52,457 bases of DNA from Bacteroidales bacterium (lineage in GTDB: Bacteria > Bacteroidota > Bacteroidia > Bacteroidales > P3): positions 1-52,457 of the forward strand of contig JAFZDP010000043.1 of the NCBI GenBank assembly GCA_017561155.1, written 5' to 3'. Of this stretch, positions 41,454 to 50,693 are shown piece by piece. The position numbers were made by a program, and so were the translations under genes. Every line of letters begins with the position of its first letter. Positions within the stretch are counted from its first letter, which is position 1. Below the pieces are notes generated by a model that was not told where the DNA came from, searched no databases, and saw only the letters and a program-made list of their open reading frames with translations.

Positions 41454-42143
41454 TTATTTCTTTTTAAGGTTTGCTATCGACAATATTACTCCCAATGCTA
41501 CACCCAAGAATGCTGCAAACAATACTTGGAAGTTTTGAGGCAATAAGAATGTGATAGTGTGTGCAGGGTACCAAAAGAATGGTATGGTTTTCTTAAACAC
41601 AAAACTCCATTGTACTTTCCAATTTAGGTTAGTAATAATTTCTGTCATCTTGATAGGGCGTAGAAAACCTTTCAATGTACCACCGTTGTTCAATATGTGT
41701 GTGTCGGTTATTTTGTGTAGAGTCATAAACACAGGTGCAAAAATGCTGTTCATCAATAAACTTATGCAGAACGCAACCAATACTTTACCCCAACTTAAAC
41801 CACCTGCAAACCATGCACGTGCATCTTCCAAACCAAGGTATTCCAAAAACGATACTGTACCGCTTTTGAAGATAACCATTGCCATAGATATTCCCATACC
41901 TAATATTCCCCATACTATCATACGAGGTAGAACGCCGAAACCAGGTTCGTTGTAAACTCCCTTTTGGATTCTTAGTCCAATCATTTCTCCTACAGTTGCC
42001 AATATAGCAAATTTAAAGAAACTCATTATCATTCCGTGCTCTGCTGTAAGGGTGTTGTACATTGCGTACACAGAGTCGAAGATAAAAAATGGTGCCAAAC
42101 ATACTATGACACAACCGATAAAAATGTAATCTTGCTTTTTCAT
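41454..42143 (-). CDS. Conserved integral membrane protein
   Basis: The 229-residue protein has about five hydrophobic helices (IFIGCVIVCLAPFFIF, FFKFAILATVGEMIGL, MIVWGILGMGISMAMVIF, VLVAFCISLLMNSIFAPVFM, VLFAAFLGVALGVILSIANL). The central part, with WKVQWSFVFKKTIPFFWYPA, faintly recalls Mpv17/PMP22-type proteins (which have a W-x-x-W-P motif), but the match is weak. Function unknown. It is co-directed with the small membrane gene upstream. Confidence 0.65.
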   Translation of the reverse strand: MKKQDYIFIGCVIVCLAPFFIFDSVYAMYNTLTAEHGMIMSFFKFAILATVGEMIGLRIQKGVYNEPGFGVLPRMIVWGILGMGISMAMVIFKSGTVSFLEYLGLEDARAWFAGGLSWGKVLVAFCISLLMNSIFAPVFMTLHKITDTHILNNGGTLKGFLRPIKMTEIITNLNWKVQWSFVFKKTIPFFWYPAHTITFLLPQNFQVLFAAFLGVALGVILSIANLKKK

Positions 42144-42179
42144 TTATTGTATTTTTGTTTATATAATTTATTTATTTCA

Positions 42180-42404
42180 TTATTCGTTGTCGGTGTCGTG
42201 CTTTTTGGAGTTGGAATGTATGGAGCGGAACATCTTCCATGCGTGTACATCTATTATTGCCAAGGCTGCTAAAATAACAAGCACAAGTATGTAAAAACTA
42301 ATGCCTGACGCGTCCGACTGAAACATTACAAAGAACATTGCCAATATAAGCAACGACAATCCCCATATCGTAAGTACAGAACCAAATTCTTTTATTGTTT
42401 TCAT
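42180..42404 (-). CDS. Small membrane protein, two helices
   Basis: The 74-residue protein has two hydrophobic segments (VLTIWGLSLLILAMFFVMF, ISFYILVLVILAALAII) and a His/Lys/Asp-rich cytoplasmic end. It is the first gene of the minus-strand unit. No family was recognised. Confidence 0.6.
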   Translation of the reverse strand: MKTIKEFGSVLTIWGLSLLILAMFFVMFQSDASGISFYILVLVILAALAIIDVHAWKMFRSIHSNSKKHDTDNE

Positions 42405-42456
42405 ATCATATTGTATTACAATGAATAATTAATATTTGTAAGTTTTGTTTCGTTTT

Positions 42457-42465
42457 GCAAAGATA
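42457..42465 (-). promoter_or_regulatory. Bacteroidetes -7 box of the minus-strand unit
   Basis: On the minus strand: TATCTTTGC, 52 bases before 42404. Confidence 0.6.
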
Positions 42466-42638
42466 CATCTTTTTGACGGAATAGAACTTTCTTTTTTCCA
42501 AAAAAGAACAAAAATACAACGTTTTCGGCTCAAAAAATGTTTTTTTTATCGATATATAGGTTGTTGATACACAGAAAAAACACTTTTCTGACAAATATTT
42601 TTTTCAAAAACATCGCGTATCATTTAAAAAAAAGTTTG

Positions 42639-42647
42639 TACCTTTGC
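42639..42647 (+). promoter_or_regulatory. -7 box of the thiamine locus
   Basis: TACCTTTGC, ~37 bases before the riboswitch. The -33 box is not clear. Confidence 0.6.
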
Positions 42648-42683
42648 AGCGGATTTTACATCCAACCGAGAATGTATTTTTTT

Positions 42684-42779
42684 TGAAAATGGGGTGCTGT
42701 CGTTTTCATATTTTCGATGGCTGAGATTATACCCTTTGTACCTGTACGGATAATGCCGACGTAGGAAAGAGTGTTTTCA
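42684..42779 (+). ncRNA. TPP (thiamine pyrophosphate) riboswitch
   Basis: It has the full THI-box signature in order: P1 arm TGAAAA, GGGGTGCTG, GATGGCTGAGATTATACCC, ACCTGTACGGATAATGCC, GACGTAGGAAAGAG, and the closing arm TTTTCA. CTGAGA and GGATAATGCC are the conserved TPP-pocket segments. It lies ~130 bases before the TonB receptor start, controlling at least that gene and probably the whole thi run. Confidence 0.95.
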
Positions 42780-42827
42780 TTGTATACCCTGTTTTTAATT
42801 TTGAATAAAACTCTGAATAGGAGGTTG

Positions 42828-42866
42828 TTTTTTTAAGTTTTGAATTTACCGCGGTGACTTAAAAAA
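42828..42866 (+). promoter_or_regulatory. Candidate expression-platform hairpin
   Basis: TTTTTTAAGT (to 42838) pairs with ACTTAAAAAA (42857-42866) around a loop holding ACCGCGGT. It is not followed by T, so it is not a normal terminator; it may control ribosome access or form the alternative fold. Confidence 0.5.
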
Positions 42867-42909
42867 TTTCCCCTTTCGGATTATGGTTTAACTGATTAAA
42901 AACAAACAA

Positions 42910-45390
42910 ATGTACAAGTTAAAAAAAAGACATCTCCTTGCAAGCATACTGTTTGCTTTGATGATAGGGGGTAACAACGTTTGCAGTGCAGACGTAACGA
43001 AGAACAAAAATGTCACCATAAAAGGCAGTGTGGCAGACGAACAAGGCAACGCATTGGAAGGCGTTAGTGTGTGGAATAAAGGCACATACCGTGGTGCTGT
43101 GAGTAATGCTGAAGGGTTGTTTGCCCTTGATGTTCCAAAAGGTAATGTAGAAATCAGAGTTTCTTTTGTGGGGTACAAAACCGAAGAGTTGACGCTTGTG
43201 GTTGTGGGCGATACCGTGCTGAATATATCGCTGAAACCATTGGCTGTGATGTGCGATGCCGTTATTGTATCTGCCACTAAAAGTGGAGAAAATACTCCGC
43301 TTACATCTTCGACGTTGAATCGTAAAGATATAGAAAACAATACTATAAGTGGTGCATTGCCATATATGTTGGAGTTGGAACCTTCAATGGTGTCTACTGC
43401 CGAAAATGGTACTTCGGTGGGTAATACTTCGTTTCGCATACGAGGCACTGATGCTACACGTATCAACGTAAACATCAACGGAATACCGCTAAACAACCCT
43501 GAAAGTCAGGGGGTGTATTGGGTGAATATCGTAAACCTTGCTGCTATGGCAGAAAGTGTAGAGATACAGCGTGGTACAGGTTCGGCAAATGGTGGTACAA
43601 GTGCTTTTGGAGGTGCTGTAAGTTTGCAAACCCTCAATGCCTCGCAACAACCTTATGCTGTGGCTGACATATCGCGTGGGGCGTTCAATACCAATCAAAC
43701 ATCGCTGATGGTGGGTTCGGGAATGCTGAAAAACGGTTTGGTGTTCGATGCTTCGTATTCTAAATTGTCGTCTGACGGATTTTTGCGTAACGGTTTTTGT
43801 GACCATGAATCGCTGTATTTGGGAGGTGGATACTATGGAGAAAAAACCTTGCTGAAAGTGGTAGCTATTGTGGGTAAGCAACATACAGGCATAACGTGGA
43901 ATGGAGCTACAAAAGAAGAGATTGCCAATGACCCTACGTTCAACAATGCAGGGGCTTACTACGACGATATGGGAAACCTGAGATACTACGACAACGAAAC
44001 AGACAACTATTGGCAGCAACATTTGCAGATGTATTTTTCGCACCAATTGGCAAAGAATTGGTTGTTGAACATTGCTGCCAACTATACCCACGGATATGGA
44101 TACTACGAAAATTACAAGGCAGATAAAAAGTTTACCGCCTACGGTTTGCCATACCAAATGGTAGTGAACAATAACGACACAACGCTGATAAAGTATTCTG
44201 ATTTTGTGGTTCGTAAGTTGATGAACAACCATTCGTACACCGAAACAGCTTCGCTGAAATACGACACGGATAAACTGACATTTACCGCAGGGCAGATGAT
44301 AAACCACTACGATGGCGAACACTATGGTAATGTGATATGGTGCAAGATGCCATCGGTTTTGACAGACTACTACGAATGGTATACCAATATTGGACGAAAA
44401 ACCGATATTTCTGTTTTTGCCAAGGCAGAATATTCTGTTGGAAACCATTGGAATAGTTATGCTGACTTGCAGTACAGGTTGATATGGTACAATATGAGTG
44501 GTATCGACGACGACAATATGTTGTTGGACTTTGGTGAGGTGTACAGTTTTTTCAATCCCAAAGTTGGACTTACCTACAGCGTGAATGCCAACGATAAGTT
44601 TACCTTTTTGGCAGGTATAGCAAATCGCGAACCTACACGTGCCGATATTAAAGATGCCATAAAAAGCAGCACTTCCGATGCTCCAAAACCTGAAACTATG
44701 CTGGATGTGGAGTTGGGGTACAGTCGTAGTAACACACTGTGCAAACTTGCTGCCAATGCGTACTTTATGGGTTATCGCAATCAGTTGGTATCGTCGGGGA
44801 AACTGAACAGTGTGGGATATGCCCTGATGGAAAATGTAGACAAAAGTTATCGACTCGGACTCGAAGTGGTGGCAGGGGTAAAGATATGCAGATGGTTGAA
44901 AGTAGATGCCAATATAACGTTGAGTAAGAACAAGGTACTGAACTACATCTGCTACCAGGAGCACTACGACAATCCCAACGATTGGAACACCACACCACAG
45001 GTGGCTGTAAACTGCGGAAACACACAGTTGGCATTCTCGCCCAATGTGGTGGGGGCAGCTTTGGTTACCATAGAACCGATAAAAAATCTGAAACTGCAAC
45101 TGACTGCGAAATATGTGGGCGAACAGTACTACGACAACACAGAGCGAGACGAAACACGACTTGCACCATACTGTGTGGTCAACACTAAATGCAGTTACCT
45201 CCACAAACTGAACGGTGGCAGAGAGATAGAGTTTCAACTGTTGGTAAACAACATCTTCGATAAACAATATATAAATAATGCGTGGGGATACGAAGCATAC
45301 TTCGACGATGGTAGCGAAAAATATATCGAACAAGGTTTCTTTGTACAACCAGGCATCAACGCCACAGCAAGAATGGTGATAAGATTATAG
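42910..45390 (+). CDS. TPP-riboswitch-controlled TonB-dependent receptor, probable thiamine transporter
   Basis: The 826-residue protein has a signal peptide (LLASILFALMIGGNNVCSA), a CarboxypepD_reg-like domain (VTIKGSVADEQGNALEGVSV, GLFALDVPKGNVEIRVSFVG), a plug (GALPYMLELEPSMVSTAENG, TSFRIRGTDATRINVNINGI) and a barrel with LLVNNIFDKQYINNAWGYEA near the end. The riboswitch upstream and the thi genes downstream show that it takes up thiamine or a precursor through the outer membrane, powered by TonB. The gap to thiL is only ~30 bases. Confidence 0.92.
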   Translation: MYKLKKRHLLASILFALMIGGNNVCSADVTKNKNVTIKGSVADEQGNALEGVSVWNKGTYRGAVSNAEGLFALDVPKGNVEIRVSFVGYKTEELTLVVVGDTVLNISLKPLAVMCDAVIVSATKSGENTPLTSSTLNRKDIENNTISGALPYMLELEPSMVSTAENGTSVGNTSFRIRGTDATRINVNINGIPLNNPESQGVYWVNIVNLAAMAESVEIQRGTGSANGGTSAFGGAVSLQTLNASQQPYAVADISRGAFNTNQTSLMVGSGMLKNGLVFDASYSKLSSDGFLRNGFCDHESLYLGGGYYGEKTLLKVVAIVGKQHTGITWNGATKEEIANDPTFNNAGAYYDDMGNLRYYDNETDNYWQQHLQMYFSHQLAKNWLLNIAANYTHGYGYYENYKADKKFTAYGLPYQMVVNNNDTTLIKYSDFVVRKLMNNHSYTETASLKYDTDKLTFTAGQMINHYDGEHYGNVIWCKMPSVLTDYYEWYTNIGRKTDISVFAKAEYSVGNHWNSYADLQYRLIWYNMSGIDDDNMLLDFGEVYSFFNPKVGLTYSVNANDKFTFLAGIANREPTRADIKDAIKSSTSDAPKPETMLDVELGYSRSNTLCKLAANAYFMGYRNQLVSSGKLNSVGYALMENVDKSYRLGLEVVAGVKICRWLKVDANITLSKNKVLNYICYQEHYDNPNDWNTTPQVAVNCGNTQLAFSPNVVGAALVTIEPIKNLKLQLTAKYVGEQYYDNTERDETRLAPYCVVNTKCSYLHKLNGGREIEFQLLVNNIFDKQYINNAWGYEAYFDDGSEKYIEQGFFVQPGINATARMVIRL

Positions 45391-45421
45391 TAAACTTTTT
45401 TTTCTTCAAAACTTAATAATA

Positions 45422-46378
45422 ATGGAAACATTTGGAGAGTTCGAATTTATCGAATTCATTAAAAAACGTTTCCCTGTTTCTCATAATTTTATGGGAATAG
45501 GGGATGATTGTGCAATAATTTCACAAGCTGGAGAAGATTTACTTTTTTCTACAGACTTTTTGGTGGAAGGTGTGCATTTTCTCAAAACAATATCATCAGC
45601 AGAAGATGTAGGTTGGAAGGCAGCTGCTGTAAATCTTAGTGATATAGCTGCTATGGGTGGAACGCCTATTGCTACTTTTCTTTCGATAGCTCTTCCTGAA
45701 AGTGCTCAAGGCGATTGGGCTAAAAGATTTATTGAAGGTTTTGTTGAAATTAGCAGATTATTCGATGTGCCGCTATTGGGTGGCGATACAACATCTTCGC
45801 TTCGTGATATAGCAGTGAATGTAGGGATATTAGGGCAATGTCCTTCGGGTAAGGGTATTACACGTAACAATGCCAAGATTGGAGAAACAATATATGTTAC
45901 AGGTAATTTGGGTGATTCAGCAGGAGGTTTGTATTCTGTTTTGGAAGGTATAGATAAAACTGCTGATGTAGAAAGTCTTATAAACCGACATAAACGTCCT
46001 GTTCCACGAATAAGTGAGGGGAAAACATTGATGATGAGTGGTAAAGTAGGAGCTATGATGGATATTTCGGACGGTATTGCTTCCGATTTGAAACATATAA
46101 TGAAAGCATCAGGTGTTGGTGCTGTGGTTGATATTGATAAATTGCCTTATTCCAAAGAGTTGATTTCTGTGTCTATTGAATATGGATGGGATAGGTGTAA
46201 GTTGGCTGTTGCTGGTGGAGAAGATTTTGAGTTGCTATTTACTGCCCCTGAAGATTTTGATAAACAGATTGATATTCCAATATATCCCATAGGAAAAATA
46301 GTTTGTGGAAAAGAATTGATATGGACAATAGATAACAAACCTGTAGATTTGAATTTTACAGGATATAAACATTTTTAA
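45422..46378 (+). CDS. thiL: Thiamine-monophosphate kinase
   Basis: The 318-residue protein has the AIR-synthase-like fold of ThiL: GDDCAIIS, LLFSTDFLVEGVHF, AAVNLSDIAAMGGTP, LLGGDTTSS, MDISDGIASDLKHI and AGGEDFELLF. It phosphorylates thiamine monophosphate to TPP with ATP, the last step of synthesis and salvage. It lies between the receptor and thiD. Confidence 0.94.
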   Translation: METFGEFEFIEFIKKRFPVSHNFMGIGDDCAIISQAGEDLLFSTDFLVEGVHFLKTISSAEDVGWKAAAVNLSDIAAMGGTPIATFLSIALPESAQGDWAKRFIEGFVEISRLFDVPLLGGDTTSSLRDIAVNVGILGQCPSGKGITRNNAKIGETIYVTGNLGDSAGGLYSVLEGIDKTADVESLINRHKRPVPRISEGKTLMMSGKVGAMMDISDGIASDLKHIMKASGVGAVVDIDKLPYSKELISVSIEYGWDRCKLAVAGGEDFELLFTAPEDFDKQIDIPIYPIGKIVCGKELIWTIDNKPVDLNFTGYKHF

Positions 46379-46386
46379 AAAATACT

Positions 46387-47211
46387 ATGACTAAAAGATA
46401 TTATAGAGTTCTTACTATTGCAGGAAGCGATTCAGGAGGTGGTGCAGGTATACAGGCAGACATTAAGACAATCAGTGCCATGGGGTGTTTCGCTACATCT
46501 GCTATTACAGCAGTGACGGTGCAAAATACATTAGGTGTCAAGGCGGTACATCCTGTTCCGTTGGATATTTTGGAAGGGCAGATTGATGCTGTGCTTTCTG
46601 ATATTGGAACTGATGCAATAAAGATAGGTATGTTGTATTCGTTGGAGGTGGTGAACATTGTGGCGAATATGATAGAGAAATATCAAGTTAAAAATATTGT
46701 GGTAGACCCTGTTATGATGTCAACTTCGGGGTATAGGCTGATAGAGGAAAATGCTATCGAATTAATCAAAAACCGACTGATACCACTCTCTCGTGTTATT
46801 ACACCAAATATACCTGAAGCAGAGATACTTGCAGATTGTAAAATTTCAAGTGAACAAGATTTTGACAAAGTGGCTCGTAGGTTGTCTGACAATAGCGGTG
46901 TGTCTGTGCTTTTGAAAGCAGGGCATTTTGATGGAGATTATCTTGTGGATTATTTCTACAATGCAGAAAATGGTACAACGACTATGCTGCCTTCTAAAAG
47001 AGTTGAAACTCAGAATACTCACGGTACAGGTTGTACTTTGTCTTCGGCATTTGCTGCTGCTCTTGCAAAAGAAGATGATTTGACGTTGGCAGTAAAATAT
47101 GCTAAAAAATATGTTGAACGAGCTATTATTTATGGAGCAGATTTTAAGATTGGTGGAGGATATGGTCCGATAAACCACGGTTTTAATCCTATAAAAACTT
47201 TTGAACGATGA
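46387..47211 (+). CDS. thiD: Hydroxymethylpyrimidine (phosphate) kinase
   Basis: The 274-residue ribokinase-fold protein starts with [19 protein letters not shown] and has [25 protein letters not shown] and [18 protein letters not shown], all typical of ThiD. It phosphorylates HMP and HMP-P to HMP-PP. It starts 8 bases after thiL and overlaps thiE by four bases (ATGA). Confidence 0.94.
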   Translation: MTKRYYRVLTIAGSDSGGGAGIQADIKTISAMGCFATSAITAVTVQNTLGVKAVHPVPLDILEGQIDAVLSDIGTDAIKIGMLYSLEVVNIVANMIEKYQVKNIVVDPVMMSTSGYRLIEENAIELIKNRLIPLSRVITPNIPEAEILADCKISSEQDFDKVARRLSDNSGVSVLLKAGHFDGDYLVDYFYNAENGTTTMLPSKRVETQNTHGTGCTLSSAFAAALAKEDDLTLAVKYAKKYVERAIIYGADFKIGGGYGPINHGFNPIKTFER

Positions 47212-47855
47212 TGTTAAATAATTGCAGATTACAATTCATAACCCACTATACCGAGAAATATTCTTATATAGATACGGCTCGTATGGCATTGGAAGGTGGT
47301 TGCAGGTGGATACAATTGAGAATGAAAGACGCAGACGAATATTTGTTGGAAAAAAACGCCATTGTAATACAAGAAATGTGTAAACAGTATGGTGCAACTT
47401 TTATTGTTGACGACAATGTATTGCTAACCAAAAAAATAAAAGCAGACGGTGTGCATCTTGGCAAGAATGATATGCCCATTGCTGATGCACGAAAAATACT
47501 TGGCGATTCATTTATAATAGGCGGTACTGTAAATTCTTTCGAAGATATTATGTTGAACTTTAAAGGTGTTGTACCTGACTATTTTGGTTGTGGTCCATTT
47601 CGATATACAACCACAAAAAAGAATCTTGCCCCAATAGTCGGATATGATGGATATAAAGATATTATTCTGAAAATGAAAGATATGAACATCAATATTCCAA
47701 TTGTGGGTATAGGTGGTATAGGCAAAGAAGATATTTCTCAGTTGCTCAACATCGGACTATTTGGAATAGCTTTGAGTGGTAGCATTATTAATGCCGAAAA
47801 CCCAATAAGGGAAATGTACGATATAGTAAAAATATTAGATGAAAACGAACTATAA
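47208..47855 (+). CDS. thiE: Thiamine-phosphate synthase
   Basis: The 215-residue TIM barrel has GCRWIQLRMKDADEY, FIVDDNVLLTKKIKADGVHL, GKNDMP, IIGGTVNSFEDI, YFGCGPFRYTTTKK and IVGIGGIGKEDI, which carry the HMP-PP and thiazole-phosphate binding residues. It joins HMP-PP and thiazole phosphate to thiamine phosphate. The ATG at 47208 overlaps the thiD stop; the ATG at 47211 is also possible. Confidence 0.93.
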   Translation: MMLNNCRLQFITHYTEKYSYIDTARMALEGGCRWIQLRMKDADEYLLEKNAIVIQEMCKQYGATFIVDDNVLLTKKIKADGVHLGKNDMPIADARKILGDSFIIGGTVNSFEDIMLNFKGVVPDYFGCGPFRYTTTKKNLAPIVGYDGYKDIILKMKDMNINIPIVGIGGIGKEDISQLLNIGLFGIALSGSIINAENPIREMYDIVKILDENEL

Positions 47856-47902
47856 CAATAGAAAATAATTTAGTAATTCACATATATTAAAACACGAAAA
47901 AT

Positions 47903-48673
47903 ATGATTGAAAAAAATGTTTCTCACGGTATTATAAGTACCTATTTCAATAAATTGGAAAGAAATTTAGATTTAGATGTTGCCATAGTCGGAGGCGGTCC
48001 ATCAGGAATAGTGGCAGCTTATTATCTTGCAAAAGCAGGATTGAAAGTTGCACAATTTGACCGAAAGTTGTCGCCTGGTGGTGGCATGTGGGGTGGAGCT
48101 ATGATGTTCAATCAGATAGTGGTTCAAGAAGAAGCTCTTCACATTATTAAAGAATTTGATATTAACTACGAACAGTATAGCGACAATCTATATGTAATGG
48201 ATTCGGTAGAAAGCACTTCGGCATTGTTATATAAAGCGGTTCATGAAGGTGCAACAATATTCAATTGTTATTCGGTTGAAGATGTTGTTTTCAAAAACAA
48301 TGTGGTGAGTGGAGTAGTGGTGAATTGGACACCAGTTTTGCGAGAAGGAATGCATGTAGACCCTCTTAATATTATGGCAAAATGTGTTGTAGATGGTACA
48401 GGACACGATAGCGAAATGTGTAGTACTGTGGCTCGTAAGAATGGTATACAACTTGCTACCGACACAGGTGCTGTTATAGGAGAGCGTTCGTTGGATGTTG
48501 TATCAGGCGAAGAAGAAGTGGTGAACGGTACAAAAGAGATTTATCCTGGTCTTTTTGTGTGTGGTATGGCTGCTTCCGCTGTAAGTGGAACTCCTCGCAT
48601 GGGTCCTATTTTTGGAGGTATGCTTCTTTCAGGAAAGAAAGTCGCCGACTTGATAATTGAGAAATTAAAATAA
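47903..48673 (+). CDS. thi4: Sulfide-dependent thiazole synthase (Thi4/Thi1 family)
   Basis: The 256-residue protein has a dinucleotide-binding start (DVAIVGGGPSGIVAAYYLAK, 25-44), SPGGGMWGGAMM (57-68), and NWTPVLREGMHVDP (141-154). In yeast Thi4 a Cys in QCCMDP gives up its sulfur and the enzyme dies after one turn; here the same place is His151 in GMHVDP, as in archaeal enzymes that use free sulfide and turn over. It makes the adenylated thiazole from NAD, glycine and sulfide. It replaces ThiG/ThiH, which are absent here. The stop overlaps the next start. Confidence 0.93.
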   Translation: MIEKNVSHGIISTYFNKLERNLDLDVAIVGGGPSGIVAAYYLAKAGLKVAQFDRKLSPGGGMWGGAMMFNQIVVQEEALHIIKEFDINYEQYSDNLYVMDSVESTSALLYKAVHEGATIFNCYSVEDVVFKNNVVSGVVVNWTPVLREGMHVDPLNIMAKCVVDGTGHDSEMCSTVARKNGIQLATDTGAVIGERSLDVVSGEEEVVNGTKEIYPGLFVCGMAASAVSGTPRMGPIFGGMLLSGKKVADLIIEKLK

Positions 48674-49245
48674 TGAAAATTATTGCAATAACATCGCCAA
48701 AGGTTGTTGATGATGATGTTCGTATTATCAACACATTGCTTGATAACGGTGTAGACTCTGTTCACTTGCGAAAACCTGATTCAGATATTGACGAATGTAG
48801 AAAATTGTTGGCAGAATTATCTGCAACCAAAAGAGCAAAAATTGTTGTTCACGATTATTCTGAACTATATTTTGAGTTCTCTTTGAAAGGTATTCATACC
48901 AACAAAAATGTTACTACATTGCCTGAAGGATATAGCGGAATCAAAACACGTGCTTGTCATTCATTTGAAGAAGTGATTAAGTATAAGGGATATTATGATT
49001 ATCTGTTTTTGAGTCCTATTTTTGATAGTATTTCTAAGGTTGGCTATAAATCAGCTTTTACCAACGACGAATTATTGAATGCTTCGAAAGATGGAATAAT
49101 CGATGAAAGAGTTATAGCTTTAGGTGGAATAACATTGGATAAGATTCAATATCTGAGAGAGTTGAATTTTGGTGGCGTGGCAATGCTTGGAAGTATTTAT
49201 AATGTTGATGCCTTAGATATTTTGACAAAGATAACAAGGAAGTAG
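48673..49245 (+). CDS. ThiE/TenI-like protein (second copy)
   Basis: The 190-residue TIM-barrel protein has VDSVHLRKPDSDIDEC, KIVVHDYSELYFEFSLKGIH, TRACHSFEEVIKY, YLFLSPIFDSISKVGYKS and VIALGGITLDKI. The pattern matches ThiE/TenI, but it is shorter than ThiE at 47208 and has HLRKP in place of QLRMK. It is probably a TenI-like tautomerase or a second synthase. The start overlaps the thi4 stop by one base (TAATG), so it belongs to the same operon. Confidence 0.85.
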   Translation: MKIIAITSPKVVDDDVRIINTLLDNGVDSVHLRKPDSDIDECRKLLAELSATKRAKIVVHDYSELYFEFSLKGIHTNKNVTTLPEGYSGIKTRACHSFEEVIKYKGYYDYLFLSPIFDSISKVGYKSAFTNDELLNASKDGIIDERVIALGGITLDKIQYLRELNFGGVAMLGSIYNVDALDILTKITRK

Positions 49246-49370
49246 GGTAGTGGGGGAGTTGATAATTCGTAGTTGGATTTATACTGAAAACTTACAACAC
49301 CCCCCTATATCGCTACACTTCGGTTTAATGTCAGTCGTTGTTGTTCTGTACCTTAAACATTATGTAAAAA

Positions 49371-49778
49371 TATAGTGTTTACTTGTTTACCTTTTTGTTT
49401 ACCTGTTTACTTTTTGGGGTAGAGAAAGGTGTAGAGGGGATAGAATGTATAGAATGTATATAGAGTATCTTAATCATTAAACTTTAAACCTTAACCATTA
49501 AACTTTAAACACAAAAAAATATAGTGTATACCTTGTATACCTTTGTATACCTTGTATACTTTTTGCTTTGCAAACTACGGACTACTGACAACGGACTACT
49601 GACAACGGACTGCTCCGCAATGCGGAAAATAGAAGTTGTGAGTTGTGAAAGTACAGAATGTATAGAGGGTAGAGAAAGTTCGTTAAACATTAAACATTAA
49701 CCAGTAACCAGTAATCTGTAACCAAAAATATATAGTGGGTTACCTTGGTTACTTTGGTTACCTTGGTTACCTTTTTTT
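49371..49778 (+). repeat. Left block of iteron arrays K1, K2, K3 (forward)
   Basis: Three arrays of four short copies each: K1 at 49371-49415 with TTTAC, K2 at 49520-49564 with TATAC, K3 at 49731-49778 with GTTAC. All have the frame TATAGTG-XAC-CTTG-XAC-CTTTG-XAC-CTTG-XAC-TTTTT (K1 with slightly different spacers). Between them are GGTAGAGAAAGG, ATAGAATGTATAGA, TTAAACATTAAAC words and a GACTACTGACAACGGACT array (49573-49612). No coding sequence lies between 49246 and 49905. Confidence 0.85.
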
Positions 49779-49810
49779 GGGGGTAGAGAAAGGTAATAAC
49801 TAATAACTAT

Positions 49811-49845
49811 AAAAAAAGGATGCAGAACCGAAGTTCCACATCCTT
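49811..49845 (-). terminator. Terminator of the HU-like gene (minus strand)
   Basis: On the minus strand: AAGGATGTGGAAC-TTCG-GTTCTGCATCCTT followed by TTTTT; a stable stem with a TTCG loop. Confidence 0.88.
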
Positions 49846-49904
49846 AATTCCATGATTCCGTAATTCCGTAAATCCGTGATTCCGTAAATCCATGATTCCG
49901 TAAA
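49846..49904. repeat. GATTCCGTAA word array
   Basis: Five to seven variants of TTCCGTAA, ATCCGTGA and TTCCATGA in tandem directly beyond the stop of the HU-like gene. Confidence 0.75.
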
Positions 49905-50465
49905 TTATCCTTCAAAACCGCCACCACTTGGGTTGTTACCGCCTGTGTTGTCGTTGCCGTTTTCAGGTTCCATTGCTTCGTCACCATCACCGTCGGGAAG
50001 TTCTACGCCATCATGGTTTTGATTGATACGTTGATAAACTTTATCTTTCGCAGACAAGTCCAAGCATTTCCAAATGCCGTCCAGCTCTAAATCCACTGTG
50101 TCAAGTTTTTCCCTCAATGATATTGATGGACGGAAATTGATGTTCATTTTTTTGAATTGACTCAATCCTGCATCTGAAGGGGTTGGGGCAACGTTACTCT
50201 CGCAACTCAACGATAAGATACCAAGATTGGGTAATGCTATAGAATGCCCATTCAATAAGAAATTTTCAATGGCATCCACAATGCCATACAATGCACTACT
50301 TACAAATGCTTTAGGCACATAAGAGTTGTTTGCAATTGTGTTTATCAAATCTTCGGCATCAATGGTGCTGTAGCGTACAGGACGTAGAAGATAACCACTT
50401 TTCACTTCGCCGTCTTTTAAGTAGTTGATGTTTTGCTCAACACTTTTCACTAGAATTTTACTCAT
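49905..50465 (-). CDS. HU-like DNA-binding protein with Gly-rich tail ending GGGFEG, copy 4
   Basis: The 186-residue protein has an HU-like core (SGYLLRPVRYSTIDAEDLIN, AFVSSALYGIVDAIENFLLN, HSIALPNLGILSLS, FKKMNINFRPSISLREKL), an acidic linker (GDGDEAMEPENGNDN) and an end NPSGGGFEG, nearly the same as the end of the HU-like gene at 10746. It is the only gene in the last 3.2 kb and sits in the middle of a large inverted arrangement of iteron arrays. It may bind these arrays; this is inference. It has its own terminator. Confidence 0.8.
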   Translation of the reverse strand: MSKILVKSVEQNINYLKDGEVKSGYLLRPVRYSTIDAEDLINTIANNSYVPKAFVSSALYGIVDAIENFLLNGHSIALPNLGILSLSCESNVAPTPSDAGLSQFKKMNINFRPSISLREKLDTVDLELDGIWKCLDLSAKDKVYQRINQNHDGVELPDGDGDEAMEPENGNDNTGGNNPSGGGFEG

Positions 50466-50517
50466 AATTTTAAAGGTTTTTTATTTATTATTATTATTGA
50501 AAGACTGAACTTTGAGA

Positions 50518-50552
50518 CAAGTCTGTAGTCTGTTGTCCGTAGTCCGTTGTCT
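50518..50552. repeat. GTCTGTAGTC word array
   Basis: GTCTGTAGTCTGTTGTCCGT and the following AGTCCGTTGTC: four to five variants of xGTxGTCy. It is the inverted relative of the array at 49573-49612. Confidence 0.65.
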
Positions 50553-50693
50553 TTTATATATAAATAGTCTGAAATTTTATTTTTTGAAAGAAAGTGTAAT
50601 TTTTTTTTGAAGTGTACACAATAAAATTGTATCTATTGAGTATATATATCGATGTGTTGTTTTTCACACGATTGATATTTTTAAAGTTTACAT

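Noticed and set aside
43489-45348. A 619-residue open frame on the minus strand
   Set aside because: It lies wholly antisense to the TonB receptor of the thiamine locus, is composed of improbable runs of His, Cys, Val and Tyr, and has no domain; it is a shadow of the coding strand.
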